A stretch of DNA of 64,000 bases from Arthrobacter sp. CDRTa11 (GTDB lineage: Bacteria > Actinomycetota > Actinomycetes > Actinomycetales > Micrococcaceae), in NCBI RefSeq assembly GCF_026427775.1, contig NZ_CP044532.1, forward strand, positions 3,224,001 to 3,288,000. The letters run 5' to 3'. Positions 44,834-53,849 of the stretch are shown piece by piece; within the stretch, counting starts at the first letter, position 1, and every line of letters starts with the position of its first letter. Position numbers and translations under genes: made by a program. The notes beneath the pieces were generated by a model. That model saw only the letters and a program-made list of their open reading frames with translations, made no database searches and was not told the DNA's origin.

Positions 44834-46194
44834 GCCCCCACGCTTTCCTTGCCTGATGCCGGCTCCGTCTTCTTGGCGCCTGACTTTGCCTCAGATGGTG
44901 CAGCGTCATGTGCCTTGCCGGTGATCAGTTCATGCAGCGGTTGGAAGCTTCCGCCGTGGCCGCCAACACCAAACTCGTAGGCGGTCTCTGCGTGCAGGCT
45001 GAGGTCAACGCCAACCGCTTCCTGCTCCTGCGAAACGCGGAAGCCCATGGTCTTGTGGATGGCGAAGGCGATCAGGGCTGTCAGGATCGCGGAGTAGGCG
45101 ATGGCGATGCCCGCTGCCGCAAGCTGGGCCCAGAGCTGGGTGAAGCCGCCGCCATAGAAGAGGCCGCCGCCGACGCCCTCTTCGGGCAGGGCGATGAAGC
45201 CAAGGGCTACGGTGCCGATGATGCCGGACACAAGGTGGACACCCACAACGTCCAGGGAGTCATCGAAGCCCCAGCGGAACTTGAGTCCGACTGCAAGGGC
45301 AGAGGCTGCACCGGCGATGAGGCCGAGGCCGAGGGCACCCAGGGGGCTGACGTTTGCGCAGGCGGGGGTGATGGCAACCAAACCAGCGACAACACCTGAT
45401 GCTGCACCCAGGGATGTGGGGTGTCCGTCGCGGATTCGTTCTGTAATGAGCCAGCCGATCATGGCTGCGGCAGGTGCTGCGAGGGTGTTGACCCAGATCA
45501 GGCCGCCCTGCTCAGCGGTAGCGGCCAGGCCGCCGTTGAAGCCGAACCAGCCGAACCAGAGGATGGCCGCGCCGAGCATAACAAACGGGATGTTGTGGGG
45601 GCGGTGGTTCGGGTCCTTGCCGAAGCCCTTACGGTTGCCAATGATCAGGACGAGGATCAGCGCGGCCACACCGGCGTTGATGTGGACAACAGTGCCGCCG
45701 GCGAAGTCGATGGCCGGGCCAAGGGCCTGGCCGATGGCGCCTTCAGCACCGAAGAGGCCGCCGCCCCAGACCATGTAGGCCAGCGGGCAGTAGACCAGTG
45801 TTACCCACACCGGCACGAACACGGTCCAGGCGCCGAACTTGGCGCGGTCCGCAATGGCGCCGCTGATGAGGGCCACAGTGATGATGGCGAAGGTTGCGCC
45901 GTAGCCGACAAGGATGAGGCCTTCCGGCGACTCTGCCGTGTTGACGCCCTCAAGGCCGAAGCTGGCGAAGGGGTTCCCAACCATCTGCAGGAAGCCTTCA
46001 CCGCCGGTCATGGAGTAACCCCAGAGCACCCAGACAACACTCACGATGCCGATGGAGATGAAGCTCATCATCATCATGTTCAGTGCCGCTTTGGCGCGCG
46101 TCATGCCGCCGTAGAAAAATGCCAGACCCGGTGTCATGAACAGCACGAGTGCCGCCGCCACCATGAGCCATACGTGACCTGCGGTAAGTTCCAT
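44830..46194 (-). CDS. amt: Ammonium transporter
   Basis: A 454-residue membrane protein with about 11 transmembrane helices that carries ammonium/ammonia. The pore twin histidines are H171 (VVHINAG) and H320 (GVHLVSG). D163 in AIDFAGG is the conserved recruitment residue. A charged C-terminal tail of about 60 residues, rich in Ala, Glu and Lys, extends into the cytoplasm and may contact GlnK. ATG 46194 is the start. Two identical dodecamers lie 113-166 bases upstream and look like a nitrogen-regulator site. Confidence 0.95.
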   Translation of the reverse strand: MELTAGHVWLMVAAALVLFMTPGLAFFYGGMTRAKAALNMMMMSFISIGIVSVVWVLWGYSMTGGEGFLQMVGNPFASFGLEGVNTAESPEGLILVGYGATFAIITVALISGAIADRAKFGAWTVFVPVWVTLVYCPLAYMVWGGGLFGAEGAIGQALGPAIDFAGGTVVHINAGVAALILVLIIGNRKGFGKDPNHRPHNIPFVMLGAAILWFGWFGFNGGLAATAEQGGLIWVNTLAAPAAAMIGWLITERIRDGHPTSLGAASGVVAGLVAITPACANVSPLGALGLGLIAGAASALAVGLKFRWGFDDSLDVVGVHLVSGIIGTVALGFIALPEEGVGGGLFYGGGFTQLWAQLAAAGIAIAYSAILTALIAFAIHKTMGFRVSQEQEAVGVDLSLHAETAYEFGVGGHGGSFQPLHELITGKAHDAAPSEAKSGAKKTEPASGKESVGA

Positions 46195-46306
46195 GGTGCA
46201 CGTCCTCCCTATGATCGATACTGCGGAATTCTCCGCCTGCCAACGCCGTTTGCGTTCTGTAAAGAGTTTGTCCGCGCCGTGTTTCGCGTGCGGAGGATTT
46301 AGATTG

Positions 46307-46360
46307 CTGGCTTGTTACAAGAACCTCTAGGAAGTAAATGGTGCATATCTGGCTTGTTAC
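46307..46360 (-). promoter_or_regulatory. Twin GTAACAAGCCAG repeats, candidate GlnR sites of amt-glnK
   Basis: The dodecamer GTAACAAGCCAG occurs twice on the minus strand, at 46307-46318 and 46349-46360, start to start 42 bases. Each continues into GCAAT or GATAT after the GTAAC-N6 block, similar to the GTNAC-N6-GAAAC half-sites bound by actinobacterial GlnR. Placement upstream of amt supports the idea; it is inference. Confidence 0.5.
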
Positions 46361-46419
46361 GGTTATGTTTCAGCGCTCCCCCGGCACCCATTGACCACGA
46401 CTGCAAGGACACCTGCATC

Positions 46420-47658
46420 ATGACTGCCACAGCCCGTGTGAGCGGCGCCACAGCGCGGATTTTCGCCATCCTGCGCCCGCAGCGGCCAAAGCTTCCGCGC
46501 GACATCAAGGTGATGCTGGTTGCAGCGTTCCTCATTGCCCTTGGATTCGGACTTGTTGCACCCGTGTTGCCGCAATTCGCCACAACCTTTGATGTGGGGG
46601 CCACCGCCGCGGCGGTCATCGTGAGTATCTTTGCCATGATGCGCCTGGTGTTCGCGCCGGCCGGCGGGGCCCTGATCGGCCGGGTGGGCGAACGGCCGGT
46701 CTACGTTGGCGGGCTGCTGATTGTGGCGGCTTCAACCGCGGCATGCGCCTTTGCCCAGGACTACTGGCAGCTGCTGGTCTTCCGTGGCCTCGGCGGCGTG
46801 GGCTCGGTGATGTTTACCGTGGCTTCCATGGCACTGGTGGTCCGGCTGGCCCCGGCGGAAAGCCGCGGCAGGGTGTCCGGGGCGTATGCCAGCGCCTTCC
46901 TGATCGGCAACGTGTGCGGTCCAATCGTTGGCGGAATGCTGGCAGGATTCGGCCTGCGCGTGCCCTTCCTGGCATATGCGGCGGCCCTGGTACTGGCGGC
47001 TGCCGTGGTCCAGACCCAGCTCAGCCACCGGCCTGCAGGTACCCGGGCTTCCGGGACAGGAGCCCCGGAGATGCGGTTCGGCGAGGCCCTGCGGGTGGGC
47101 GCCTACCGATCGTCGCTGGTCTCCAGCTTCGCCAACGGCTGGGCCACATTCGGGGTGCGGATGGCCACGGTTCCCCTGTTTGCCGTTGCGGCGCTGGGGT
47201 CGGGCCCGGAAGCCGCCGGCTTGGCGCTGGCCGTGTTCGCGGCAGGCAACGCGGTGGCCCTGGCGTTTTCCGGACGCCTGGCTGACAGCCTGGGCCGCCG
47301 CCCCATGATGGTCTCAGGGCTGCTGGTCACCGGAATCTCCACAGCGGCCATCGGCTTCACATCGGACCTGGCGTACTTCCTGGCGGCCTCGGCGGTGGCC
47401 GGAATTGGTGCCGGCATCCTGGGTCCGGCGCAGCAGGCTGCCGTGGCCGACATCATCGGCTCCGAACGTTCCGGCGGGCGGGTGCTTGCTGCCTACCAGA
47501 TGACCTCCGATATCGGCGCTATTGCCGGGCCCGTCCTGGCCGGCCTTCTCGCGGACCGGCTGGGATACGGCTGGGCGTTCGGGGTGACCGGCGGCGTCCT
47601 GGTGCTGGCCGCTGCGGCGTGGACCGCCACGCCGGAGACCCTGAAGGCCAAGCGCTGA
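46420..47658 (+). CDS. Major facilitator superfamily transporter
   Basis: A 412-residue membrane protein with 12 predicted helices, probably a drug/metabolite exporter of the DHA1-like group. The loop after helix 2 reads GRVGERPVYVGG, a variant of the MFS signature. LADSLGRRPMM is the matching motif in the second half. ATG 46420 follows AAGGA by about ten bases. It is divergent from amt, sharing the 225-base promoter region, and convergent with ftsY. The substrate is unknown. Confidence 0.86.
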   Translation: MTATARVSGATARIFAILRPQRPKLPRDIKVMLVAAFLIALGFGLVAPVLPQFATTFDVGATAAAVIVSIFAMMRLVFAPAGGALIGRVGERPVYVGGLLIVAASTAACAFAQDYWQLLVFRGLGGVGSVMFTVASMALVVRLAPAESRGRVSGAYASAFLIGNVCGPIVGGMLAGFGLRVPFLAYAAALVLAAAVVQTQLSHRPAGTRASGTGAPEMRFGEALRVGAYRSSLVSSFANGWATFGVRMATVPLFAVAALGSGPEAAGLALAVFAAGNAVALAFSGRLADSLGRRPMMVSGLLVTGISTAAIGFTSDLAYFLAASAVAGIGAGILGPAQQAAVADIIGSERSGGRVLAAYQMTSDIGAIAGPVLAGLLADRLGYGWAFGVTGGVLVLAAAAWTATPETLKAKR

Positions 47659-47659
47659 G

Positions 47660-48868
47660 CTAGTTCAGCAGCGCGTCCACAAAGCTTTCCGCCTCGAAGG
47701 GAGCGAGGTCATCGGCGCCCTCGCCCAGGCCAATCAGCTTCACCGGCACGCCCAGCGAGTTCTGGATGGCGACGACGATTCCGCCCTTGGCAGTGCCGTC
47801 CAGTTTGGTCAGCACAATGCCTGTGATGTTGACCACCTCGGAGAACACGCGCGCCTGGTTCAGTCCGTTCTGGCCGGTGGTGGCGTCCAGAACGAGCAGC
47901 ACCTCGTCCACTTCGGCGAGCTTTTCGATGACCCGCTTGACCTTGCCAAGCTCGTCCATCAGGCCCACCTTGTTCTGCAGGCGCCCGGCGGTGTCGATCA
48001 TCACCACGTCGACTTCCTGCTCGATGCCTGCCTTAACAGCCTCATAGGCGACCGAGGCTGGATCGGCGCCGTCGACGTCGGACTTCACCGTTGGAACCCC
48101 GACGCGCTGGCCCCACGTTGCCAGCTGTTCGGCGGCGGCGGCGCGGAACGTGTCCGCCGCGCCCAGGAGGACGTCCTTGTCCTCCGCCACCAGGACGCGC
48201 GCGAGCTTGCCTACTGTGGTGGTTTTGCCTACGCCGTTAACACCCACCACCATCATGACGGCGGGCGTCGTGGCGTGCCGGTCGATGTGCAGCCTGCGGT
48301 CCATGGTGGGGTCCACGAGCTTGATCAGCTCTTCCCGAAGCAGCGCCTTGACCTGCTCGGGGGTCCGGGTGCCCAGCACCTTCACGCGCTCCCGCAGGGC
48401 GTCCACCAGCTGCATGGTGGGTTCGGTTCCCAGATCCGCCAGCAGCAGCGTCTCCTCCACCTCGTCCCAGACGTCTTCATCAATTTTGTCGCTCGACAGC
48501 AGGGCCAGGAGGCCCTTGCCCAGGATGTTGTTGGAGCGGACCAGCCGCTCCCGCAGGCGGGTAAGCCGGCCGGCCACCGGAAGAGGGGTTTCAACCTGGA
48601 TTGTTTCCAGGCCCGCTGCATCATCCGGTACGTCAGCTGTCTCCAGGTCCTCAATGTCGACGCCGGCAGGCGCCTTGCGCTCGGCAGTCGCCGGCGGCGC
48701 GTCCTCCAGCAGCGTTCCGCCACCCTGCTGGGCTGCGGGATCGTTGGCGTCGCGCGTGCCCGGGTACTGGGTGATGTTCTTCCGTGTCTTCATCAGGACA
48801 GGAATCAGCCCGCCAAGAACCGCCAGGGCAGCAACAATGGACAGAATAATAGGGAGGATGTCATTCAC
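47660..48868 (-). CDS. ftsY: Signal recognition particle receptor FtsY
   Basis: A 402-residue GTPase that receives Ffh-ribosome complexes at the membrane. An N-terminal hydrophobic helix at about 4-26 should anchor it, as in other actinobacteria. An acidic linker (30-100), the NG domains and the GTP motif GVNGVGKTT at 209-217 follow, then DTAGRLQNK and TKLDGTAKGG. The start is GTG 48868; a GGGGA element is very close, so initiation is not ideal. It follows smc in the usual smc-ftsY order. Confidence 0.96.
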   Translation of the reverse strand: MNDILPIILSIVAALAVLGGLIPVLMKTRKNITQYPGTRDANDPAAQQGGGTLLEDAPPATAERKAPAGVDIEDLETADVPDDAAGLETIQVETPLPVAGRLTRLRERLVRSNNILGKGLLALLSSDKIDEDVWDEVEETLLLADLGTEPTMQLVDALRERVKVLGTRTPEQVKALLREELIKLVDPTMDRRLHIDRHATTPAVMMVVGVNGVGKTTTVGKLARVLVAEDKDVLLGAADTFRAAAAEQLATWGQRVGVPTVKSDVDGADPASVAYEAVKAGIEQEVDVVMIDTAGRLQNKVGLMDELGKVKRVIEKLAEVDEVLLVLDATTGQNGLNQARVFSEVVNITGIVLTKLDGTAKGGIVVAIQNSLGVPVKLIGLGEGADDLAPFEAESFVDALLN

Positions 48869-48959
48869 TCCCCTAGCTTCTCACAAAGGCAGCAGGCGTT
48901 TTCCGGCCCTCCATCGGAGCTGGCACGCCGGCAAGTACTGCTGCAAGCACCAGAGGCAG

Positions 48960-51900
48960 CTACACGTCCGCGCCCAAACGCTGGCTAATGACCGTGGAGA
49001 CGCCGTCTCCGCGCATGGTGACGCCGTACAGCGCGTCAGCGACTTCCATGGTCCGCTTCTGGTGGGTGATGACAATCAGCTGGCTTGATTCCCTGAGTTC
49101 CTCGAAGATGGTGATCAGCCGGCCAAGGTTTGTGTCGTCCAAAGCGGCCTCTACCTCGTCCATGACGTAGAAAGGCGAAGGCCTCGCCTTGAAAATGGCC
49201 ACCAGCAGGGCGACGGCTGTGAGGGAGCGTTCCCCGCCGGACAGCAGCGAAAGCCGCTTGATCTTCTTGCCGGCGGGCCGCGCCTCCACCTCGATGCCGG
49301 TGGTGAGCATATCCGACGGATCTGTCAGCACAAGGCGGCCCTCCCCGCCGGGGAAGAGCCTCGCGAAGACCCGGACGAACTGCGTCTGGGTATCCTCGAA
49401 CGCCTCGGCGAACACGCGTTGGACGCGGTCATCAACTTCCCTGATGATGTCCAGCAGGTCCTTGCGGCTGGCCTTCAGGTCCTCCAGCTGGGTGCTAAGG
49501 AACTGGTGCCTCTCCTCAAGGGCGGCAAATTCTTCCAGTGCCAGGGGGTTCACCCGGCCAAGGCTGGCGAGGTCACGCTCGGCCTTCCGGAGCCGCTTCT
49601 CCTGCTCCTCGCGGACAAAGGGCTTGCCCTCGACCACGGGCGCGCCACGTTCGTCAACCGGCGCCCGGAGGGCCGCCCACTTGTCTGCGTTTTCTTCCGC
49701 CGGAACCGGCACCGGTACGTCCGGGCCGTAGTCGGCCACCAACATGTCAGGGGTGATGCCCAGTTCCTCGACGGCGCGGGTTTCCAGGGCTTCGATCCGG
49801 GCCCGCTGTTGGGCGCGGGCAAGTTCATCGCGATGGACGGAGTCGGTCAGCTCTGCGAGTTCGCGGGCGAGGGCATCATTCGCTGTCCGTATTTCCAGAA
49901 GCCCGCGGTCCCGCTCTTCCCGGTTCTCTTCCGCCAGGTCGCGTTCATGCCTGGCCAGCTCCAGGGACACGTCGATGAACCGGAGGCTTCGCCCGACAGC
50001 AGCTGACACAGCCGCTGCCTTCCGCGCCTGGACCTGGCGTCGGCGTGCCCGCTCTGCTGCCTCCTCGCGGGCGCGGCGTTCGGTGGCAGCCGCGCGTTCC
50101 AGTGAGGCGGCCCGGTTCCTGGTGGCTGTCAGCTGCTCCTCCGCGCTGCGCAGCGCCAGCCTTTCCTCCATCTCGGCCGAGCGGGCCAGGGCCGCAGCTG
50201 CAGCCAGGGCATCCCGCTGCCCGGTGGAGGGTTCTTCCTCGAGGGGAGCCTCCTGCGCGGCGGCGAGCCGCGCTGCGATGGCCGCGAGCGCCTCTTCCTC
50301 GGTGCCCACGTTGGCCTCCGCCTTGGCCAGGGACGCGGCCAGCCTGTCACTTTCGCCCACGGCACTGCGCAGGACCGAATTCAGGTGACCCAGCCGTTCC
50401 GCGACCGCCGCGAGCCTGGCGTCTGATTCGTGCAGCCTGTCCAGCGCGGCATCCGTCCGCTCCTGCGCTGCGGCCTTCCTTGCCTCGGCACCGGCCAGGG
50501 CGAACCTGTTCCGTTCAATGCGGGCGGTCACGTCAGCCAGCCGGGTTTCGGCATCATCGACGGCGGCCTGCACCTCAAGCAGTGAGGGCGCCTTCGCGGA
50601 ACCGCCAGTGACGTTCAGGGCAGTGAAAATATCACCGGCCATGGTGACTGCCGTCAGTGCCGGTCTGCCTGCAATCAGCGCTGCGGCCGCCTGCAGGTCC
50701 TCGACGACGGCAACGCCGGCAAGCAGGGAGGCAATGGCGCTGATGCCCTCCCCGGATGCTGTGACGAGGTCAAGGGCCCACTGGGCTCCAGGGGGCAATG
50801 GTCCGTTCTCCGCGCCGTTCTTCTGCCCACCACGGCGTCCTGCTGCATCCTGCCCTCCGGCATGCTGTCCTGCTGCATCCTGTCCTGGGGACGTCAGCGC
50901 CGATTCCAGCAGCAGCGAGGCGCGTCCGGCGTCGTCGTCTTTCAGGAGCTGAACGACGGCGACGGCGGCCGCCGCGTCCCTCACCACTATGGACTCGGAG
51001 GCCTCGCCAAGTGCGGCAGCAATGGCAGTTTCGAATCCCGGCTCAACGCTGAGCCGTGAGGCAAGGGTTCCGGCGACACCGGACAGCCCGGAATTCAACG
51101 CATGCTCCGCACCATCCTTCCGGCTCAGCCCAAGCTGCAGGGCGTCCCTGCGTGCCACCAAAGCATCACGTTCGCGGACGTCCTCAGCCATGGCGGAGGC
51201 GGCGTCCTTAATCTCCTGGAGGACAGATTCCAGTTCGGTAGTGGCGTCCTCGTAGTCGGCGTCGAGGGTTTCCTCGCCTTCCTCGACCCCTGCCACTTGG
51301 CTCTCCAGGGCTGTGAACTCCTCCTGTGCCCGGCGGCGGCGCTCGGTTCCGGCGGCAAGGGACTCCCTCAACCTGCCAAGCTCCGCCTGCGCCGATTCCA
51401 CCCGTGACCTTGCCGCACCGACCTGCCCTGCGAGCCGGGCGAGCCCTTCCCTGCGGTCGGCAGCTGCCCGCAGGACCGCGGTGAGGCGCTTGTCCTCGGC
51501 GAGGGCGGCCTGCTCCGCCTCCACTTTTGCTGCCGTCGCCGTGTCAAGGGCGCTGCGTTTGTCCAGGATGTGCCGTTCGAGTTCCGCCAATTCCGCGCGC
51601 ACCTGGGCAGCCTGCCGTTCCAGCTGCTCTGGGTCCCGCCCCGAGTAGGGTTCGGAGTTGACGGAACCGAGCAATCTGCTCCGCTCCTGTGCCAGGGAAC
51701 CCAAGGATCGGAGCCGTTCACGGCCTGCAGACAACCGGTACCAGGTGTCCTGCGCAGCGTTGAGTCTCGGCGTCGCCTCAGCCGCCAGCTGCTCCAGGAC
51801 GGCCTGCCGCCTGCGCCCTGAGTCAAGTTCCTGCTCCACCACGCCCCGCCGCGCCTTCAGCGCAGCCTCATCCGCCACGTCCTGGTCAAGGGCACCCTGC

Positions 51901-52610
51901 AGCTGGACAAGGTCATCAGCCAAGAGCCGGGCCCGGGCGTCCCGCACGTCAAACTGCACCCGTTGGGCGCGCCGGGCCACCTCTGCCTGCTTTCCCAGCG
52001 GAGTGAGCTGGCGCCGAATTTCTCCGGTGAGATCGCTGAGCCGCTGCAGGTTGGCCTGCATCGCCTCCAGTTTCCGGACCGTCTTTTCCTTGCGCCGCCG
52101 GTGCTTGAGGATGCCGGCGGCTTCCTCGATGAATCCGCGGCGGTCCTCCGGAGTGGCATGCAGCACCTTGTCCAGCTGGCCCTGTCCAACGATGACGTGC
52201 ATCTCCCGGCCCAGCCCCGAATCGGACAACAGTTCCTGGATGTCCAGCAACCGGCAGCCGGCCCCGTTGATGGCGTACTCAGAGCCGCCGGTCCGGAAGA
52301 GCGTGCGCGAGATGGTGACCTCGCTGTATTCGATGGGGAGCGCGCCGTCGGTGTTGTCGATGGTCAGCGAGACGTGGGCCCGTCCGAGTGGCGGGCGTCC
52401 GGACGTCCCGGCGAAAATGACGTCCTCCATCTTGCCGCCGCGGAGAGTCTTTGCCCCCTGCTCCCCCATCACCCAGGACAGGGCGTCCACTACATTGGAC
52501 TTCCCTGAGCCGTTGGGTCCCACCACAGCGGTGACGCCGGGTTCAAAGTCGAAGGTCGTGGCGGACGCAAACGACTTGAACCCCCGGACAGTCAGGCTTT
52601 TGAGGTGCAA
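48960..52610 (-). CDS. smc: Chromosome partition protein SMC
   Basis: A 1216-residue ATPase that compacts and segregates chromosomes. The Walker A motif GPNGSGKSN is at 32-40. Two coiled coils flank a hinge at about 500-680. The ABC signature LSGGERS is near 1120 and DEVEAALD near 1152. The hinge contains an unusual Gly/Gln/Ala insert at about 573-600 built from 30-base direct repeats. The start is TTG 52610 (MHLKSLTVRGF), 12 bases after AGGAG. It is upstream of ftsY, and a two-gene accessory pair separates it from mutM. Confidence 0.96.
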   Translation of the reverse strand: MHLKSLTVRGFKSFASATTFDFEPGVTAVVGPNGSGKSNVVDALSWVMGEQGAKTLRGGKMEDVIFAGTSGRPPLGRAHVSLTIDNTDGALPIEYSEVTISRTLFRTGGSEYAINGAGCRLLDIQELLSDSGLGREMHVIVGQGQLDKVLHATPEDRRGFIEEAAGILKHRRRKEKTVRKLEAMQANLQRLSDLTGEIRRQLTPLGKQAEVARRAQRVQFDVRDARARLLADDLVQLQGALDQDVADEAALKARRGVVEQELDSGRRRQAVLEQLAAEATPRLNAAQDTWYRLSAGRERLRSLGSLAQERSRLLGSVNSEPYSGRDPEQLERQAAQVRAELAELERHILDKRSALDTATAAKVEAEQAALAEDKRLTAVLRAAADRREGLARLAGQVGAARSRVESAQAELGRLRESLAAGTERRRRAQEEFTALESQVAGVEEGEETLDADYEDATTELESVLQEIKDAASAMAEDVRERDALVARRDALQLGLSRKDGAEHALNSGLSGVAGTLASRLSVEPGFETAIAAALGEASESIVVRDAAAAVAVVQLLKDDDAGRASLLLESALTSPGQDAAGQHAGGQDAAGRRGGQKNGAENGPLPPGAQWALDLVTASGEGISAIASLLAGVAVVEDLQAAAALIAGRPALTAVTMAGDIFTALNVTGGSAKAPSLLEVQAAVDDAETRLADVTARIERNRFALAGAEARKAAAQERTDAALDRLHESDARLAAVAERLGHLNSVLRSAVGESDRLAASLAKAEANVGTEEEALAAIAARLAAAQEAPLEEEPSTGQRDALAAAAALARSAEMEERLALRSAEEQLTATRNRAASLERAAATERRAREEAAERARRRQVQARKAAAVSAAVGRSLRFIDVSLELARHERDLAEENREERDRGLLEIRTANDALARELAELTDSVHRDELARAQQRARIEALETRAVEELGITPDMLVADYGPDVPVPVPAEENADKWAALRAPVDERGAPVVEGKPFVREEQEKRLRKAERDLASLGRVNPLALEEFAALEERHQFLSTQLEDLKASRKDLLDIIREVDDRVQRVFAEAFEDTQTQFVRVFARLFPGGEGRLVLTDPSDMLTTGIEVEARPAGKKIKRLSLLSGGERSLTAVALLVAIFKARPSPFYVMDEVEAALDDTNLGRLITIFEELRESSQLIVITHQKRTMEVADALYGVTMRGDGVSTVISQRLGADV
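50837..50882. repeat. 30-base direct repeat inside the SMC hinge
   Basis: The string GTCCTGCTGCATCCTG occurs at 50837-50852 and again at 50867-50882, a 30-base (ten-codon) period. It encodes the Gly/Gln/Ala-rich insert QDAAGQ/QDAAGR in the SMC hinge and looks like slippage-type expansion. Confidence 0.7.
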
Positions 52611-52748
52611 GGTGTTTCGGATCTCCTGAATGGCTGAAGAGGCTGCTCTGCTGCCCCAAATCTACTGTGTTGCAGCCCATTTGCAGCGCAACTGGTGCGT
52701 ATTTCCGCCGTACCAGCGTACCCGTCCTGCACATGCACCCGAACAGGT

Positions 52749-53849
52749 CTACTGCCGGACTACGGCCGGCGACCATGCGTGTTCGATGAACACTGCTGGC
52801 TGCCCTCCAGGTTCGATGGCCAGGGACCAGATGTCGCTGTCCTGGCCTGTGCCATCACGCGGGACCCCGTAGACCACCGTATTTTCGTCCAGCCATTCCA
52901 CCTGGTCGTCGATGTCGCGCTGTTCGGCCAGGACCGTTTCCGCGCCCGTGGCAATGTCCAGAATGGCTATGTTGCGGTGGCCCAAGAGGGTTCCGGTCTC
53001 GCTTTTTTTGTAAGCGATCCGCGCACCGTCGGGCGAGACAGAGGGACATTCAATGCCTTCGCCGGTTACTGTCAGTGTCCTGTCCTTCAGGCTTCCCCGC
53101 ACCAGCCAGATCCTGCCCTGTGACGAAGCTGTGGCATAGAAGGCGTCCGGCTGCCCGGGGACAAAAGTGACGCCCCAGATGTTGCGGTCCGACGCCTTAA
53201 TCTGTGTACCCCCGGAAAGAAGCGCAAAATCTTCAAGGTTTCCGTGGAGAATGCCGCCATCCATCCCGCGGATCACGGTCTCGGTTGAAAAACCTGCCGA
53301 AGCATAGGAATGCCCGGTGACGAAAACAGTGGAAGCGAGCAGGGAGCCATCGGAGCTGATCCGTGTCCTGCTGGGGATACCGGGCAGTGCCCAGGATTCC
53401 ATGGGTTCCAACGCGGCGTCGTACGTGGCGGCCTCAAAGTTTGTGGGCACTTCGTTCTTGATGCGCAAGCAGCTCACCAGCTCCCGGGCGGCGTACACCC
53501 TGTCGCAGCTGTGTCCACTTAGGGCCCGGCGGCCGGACGGGTCTGTCAGCAGGACAGTTGCGGCCTGGCCGTAGCCCTGGCCCGCAGCGGTGTTGCGGAA
53601 CATCACAAACGGCTCGGCCGGGAGACCGTCGGCGGCTGCCACTTCCACCGCCGGCGCCGCTTCCTGGCTGGTCCTGGCTTCCTGGATTGCCGATATGGCG
53701 TAGACACCGGCACCGCCAACTGTCAGCAGCACCACGGCCAGCAGAACCAGCCATTGCCGCCGCCTGCTCCGCCCCATACCTGCAGGGGCCAGTGCGGGCT
53801 CAGCCGGTATGGCCACTTTTGCCTGGGGCGGCGCTGCGCTGCGGCTCAT
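52749..53849 (-). CDS. Membrane-anchored beta-propeller-like protein
   Basis: A 366-residue protein with a short basic cytosolic tail, one transmembrane helix at about 33-53 and a long external domain. The domain has TolB/WD40-like repeats such as SPDGARIAYKKSE, ISSDGSLLAS and ILDIATGAETVL. A C/C pair (SGHSCDR and LVSCLRIK) could form a disulfide outside. Its role is not known. ATG 53849 overlaps the stop of an MFS transporter as ATGA, so the two are made together. The pair sits between mutM and smc. Confidence 0.72.
   Translation of the reverse strand: MSRSAAPPQAKVAIPAEPALAPAGMGRSRRRQWLVLLAVVLLTVGGAGVYAISAIQEARTSQEAAPAVEVAAADGLPAEPFVMFRNTAAGQGYGQAATVLLTDPSGRRALSGHSCDRVYAARELVSCLRIKNEVPTNFEAATYDAALEPMESWALPGIPSRTRISSDGSLLASTVFVTGHSYASAGFSTETVIRGMDGGILHGNLEDFALLSGGTQIKASDRNIWGVTFVPGQPDAFYATASSQGRIWLVRGSLKDRTLTVTGEGIECPSVSPDGARIAYKKSETGTLLGHRNIAILDIATGAETVLAEQRDIDDQVEWLDENTVVYGVPRDGTGQDSDIWSLAIEPGGQPAVFIEHAWSPAVVRQ

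Noticed and set aside
50811..50892. Repeat block as a possible CRISPR-like array
   Set aside because: Only two copies at a 30-base period, in frame inside smc; there are no spacers.
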